Position numbers and translations under genes: made by a program. Under the pieces are notes generated by a model. The model was not told the origin of the DNA. It searched no databases and was given only the letters and a program-made list of their open reading frames with translations. Shown here piece by piece: positions 63,758 through 64,000 of a DNA stretch of 64,000 nucleotides. Source of the DNA: Rhodobacter sp. Har01 (lineage in GTDB: Bacteria > Pseudomonadota > Alphaproteobacteria > Rhodobacterales > Rhodobacteraceae); contig NZ_JAJCTD010000005.1 in the NCBI RefSeq assembly GCF_020564565.1, positions 186,001-250,000 of the forward strand. Reading direction: 5' to 3'. Each line of letters opens with the position of its first letter. Position 1 is the stretch's first letter.

Positions 63758-64000
63758 TTGCCCAACTCCCGCCCGCGCGCCGCCGCCGCCGCGACGGCCC
63801 GGGTCAGCAGCGCCGGAAAGCCGGTTTCCGGGTCCATCAGCACCTTCAGCCCCTCGGCCGTGGTCCCCCCCGGCGAGGTGACGTTGATGCGCAGTTGCGC
63901 CGCCGTCTCGGACGAGCGGAACGCCAGTTCCCCCGCCCCGCAGACCGTGGCGCGGGCCAGCTGCATCGACACCGTTTCCGACAGACCCGCCGCCACGCCG
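63754..64000 (-). CDS. proC: pyrroline-5-carboxylate reductase (3' part)
   Basis: The C-terminal 81 codons of ProC, the last step of proline synthesis from pyrroline-5-carboxylate. Seen: VAAGLSETVSMQLARATVCG and the dimerisation signature INVTSPGGTTAEGLKVL. The gene runs out of the window at 64000, so about two thirds of it, with the NADPH-binding part, is missing. Confidence 0.9.
   Translation of the reverse strand, partial: GVAAGLSETVSMQLARATVCGAGELAFRSSETAAQLRINVTSPGGTTAEGLKVLMDPETGFPALLTRAVAAAAARGRELGK

Overview
The window reads as chromosomal DNA of an alphaproteobacterium of the Rhodobacteraceae (Rhodobacterales). Grounds: very high GC, the atpG-atpD-atpC order, a groESL operon behind a CIRCE operator, and several families typical of that group (TIGR01459 HAD hydrolase, TIGR02186 with a TSUP permease, Hsp20 followed by DUF1150, MerR regulators at the head of a beta-oxidation cluster). 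The genus cannot be fixed from this sequence alone. No rRNA, tRNA, CRISPR array, transposase, integrase or phage gene was seen, so this is essentially housekeeping chromosome.

Layout. 1-2680: end of the ATP synthase operon, followed by an H-type lectin-domain protein. 3.4-11.3 kb: a soluble chemoreceptor-like protein, prs, a threonine aldolase, a YcgN protein, an acetyltransferase, ribF, a MaoC hydratase, a HAD hydrolase and a rhodanese. 11.3-15.7 kb: Mn-dependent pyrophosphatase, an unusual stretch of small ORFs and inverted repeats, then a DMT exporter, a lactonase-like hydrolase and a TraB/GumN protein in one overlapping operon. 15.8-17.9 kb: groES-groEL. 18.0-25.9 kb: a gene remnant, an animal-type heme peroxidase, a GNAT/GreA/NUDIX operon, a small membrane protein, an alpha/beta hydrolase, purK-purE, a DMP19-like protein and a YdcH protein. 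26-33 kb: sigma32-driven hsp20, threonine dehydratase, cytochrome b561, fused ATP sulfurylase/APS kinase, an orphan RES protein, trxB and an Lrp regulator. 33-36.6 kb: pgeF, a MidA-type methyltransferase, lgt and ubiK. 36.8-44.2 kb: TIGR02186/TSUP, then a purine nucleoside uptake operon (BMP binding protein, ATPase, two permeases) ending in purine nucleoside phosphorylase. 44.3-51.6 kb: rimI-tsaB-NifU, diacylglycerol kinase, a Pro-rich periplasmic protease, a universal stress protein, a MATE pump and two thioesterases. 51.7-61.8 kb: a fatty-acid beta-oxidation cluster (two MerR regulators, acyl-CoA dehydrogenase, GST, thiolase, FadJ) holding an uncharacterised NTF2-like/cupin/NTF2-like/bicupin block. 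61.8-64 kb: sulfotransferase, 2-hydroxyacid dehydrogenase, CsaA and the 3' end of proC.

Many genes overlap by 1-4 bases (TGATG, ATGA or GTGA junctions), which marks tightly coupled operons.

The least explained material is mostly between genes: a dispersed double-hairpin repeat (four copies); two long stem-loops with unrelated stems but the same 15-base loop, whose complement is a canonical G-quadruplex motif; paired inverted CTTCATCTTGG repeats, one pair enclosing a structured 138-bp segment; helical-phase 11-bp repeats; and duplicated ribosome-binding leaders in front of five-codon ORFs. Within genes, the duplicated NTF2/cupin unit inside the beta-oxidation operon is the best candidate for an undescribed function. 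Assignments rest on reading sequence by eye; no database search was run.
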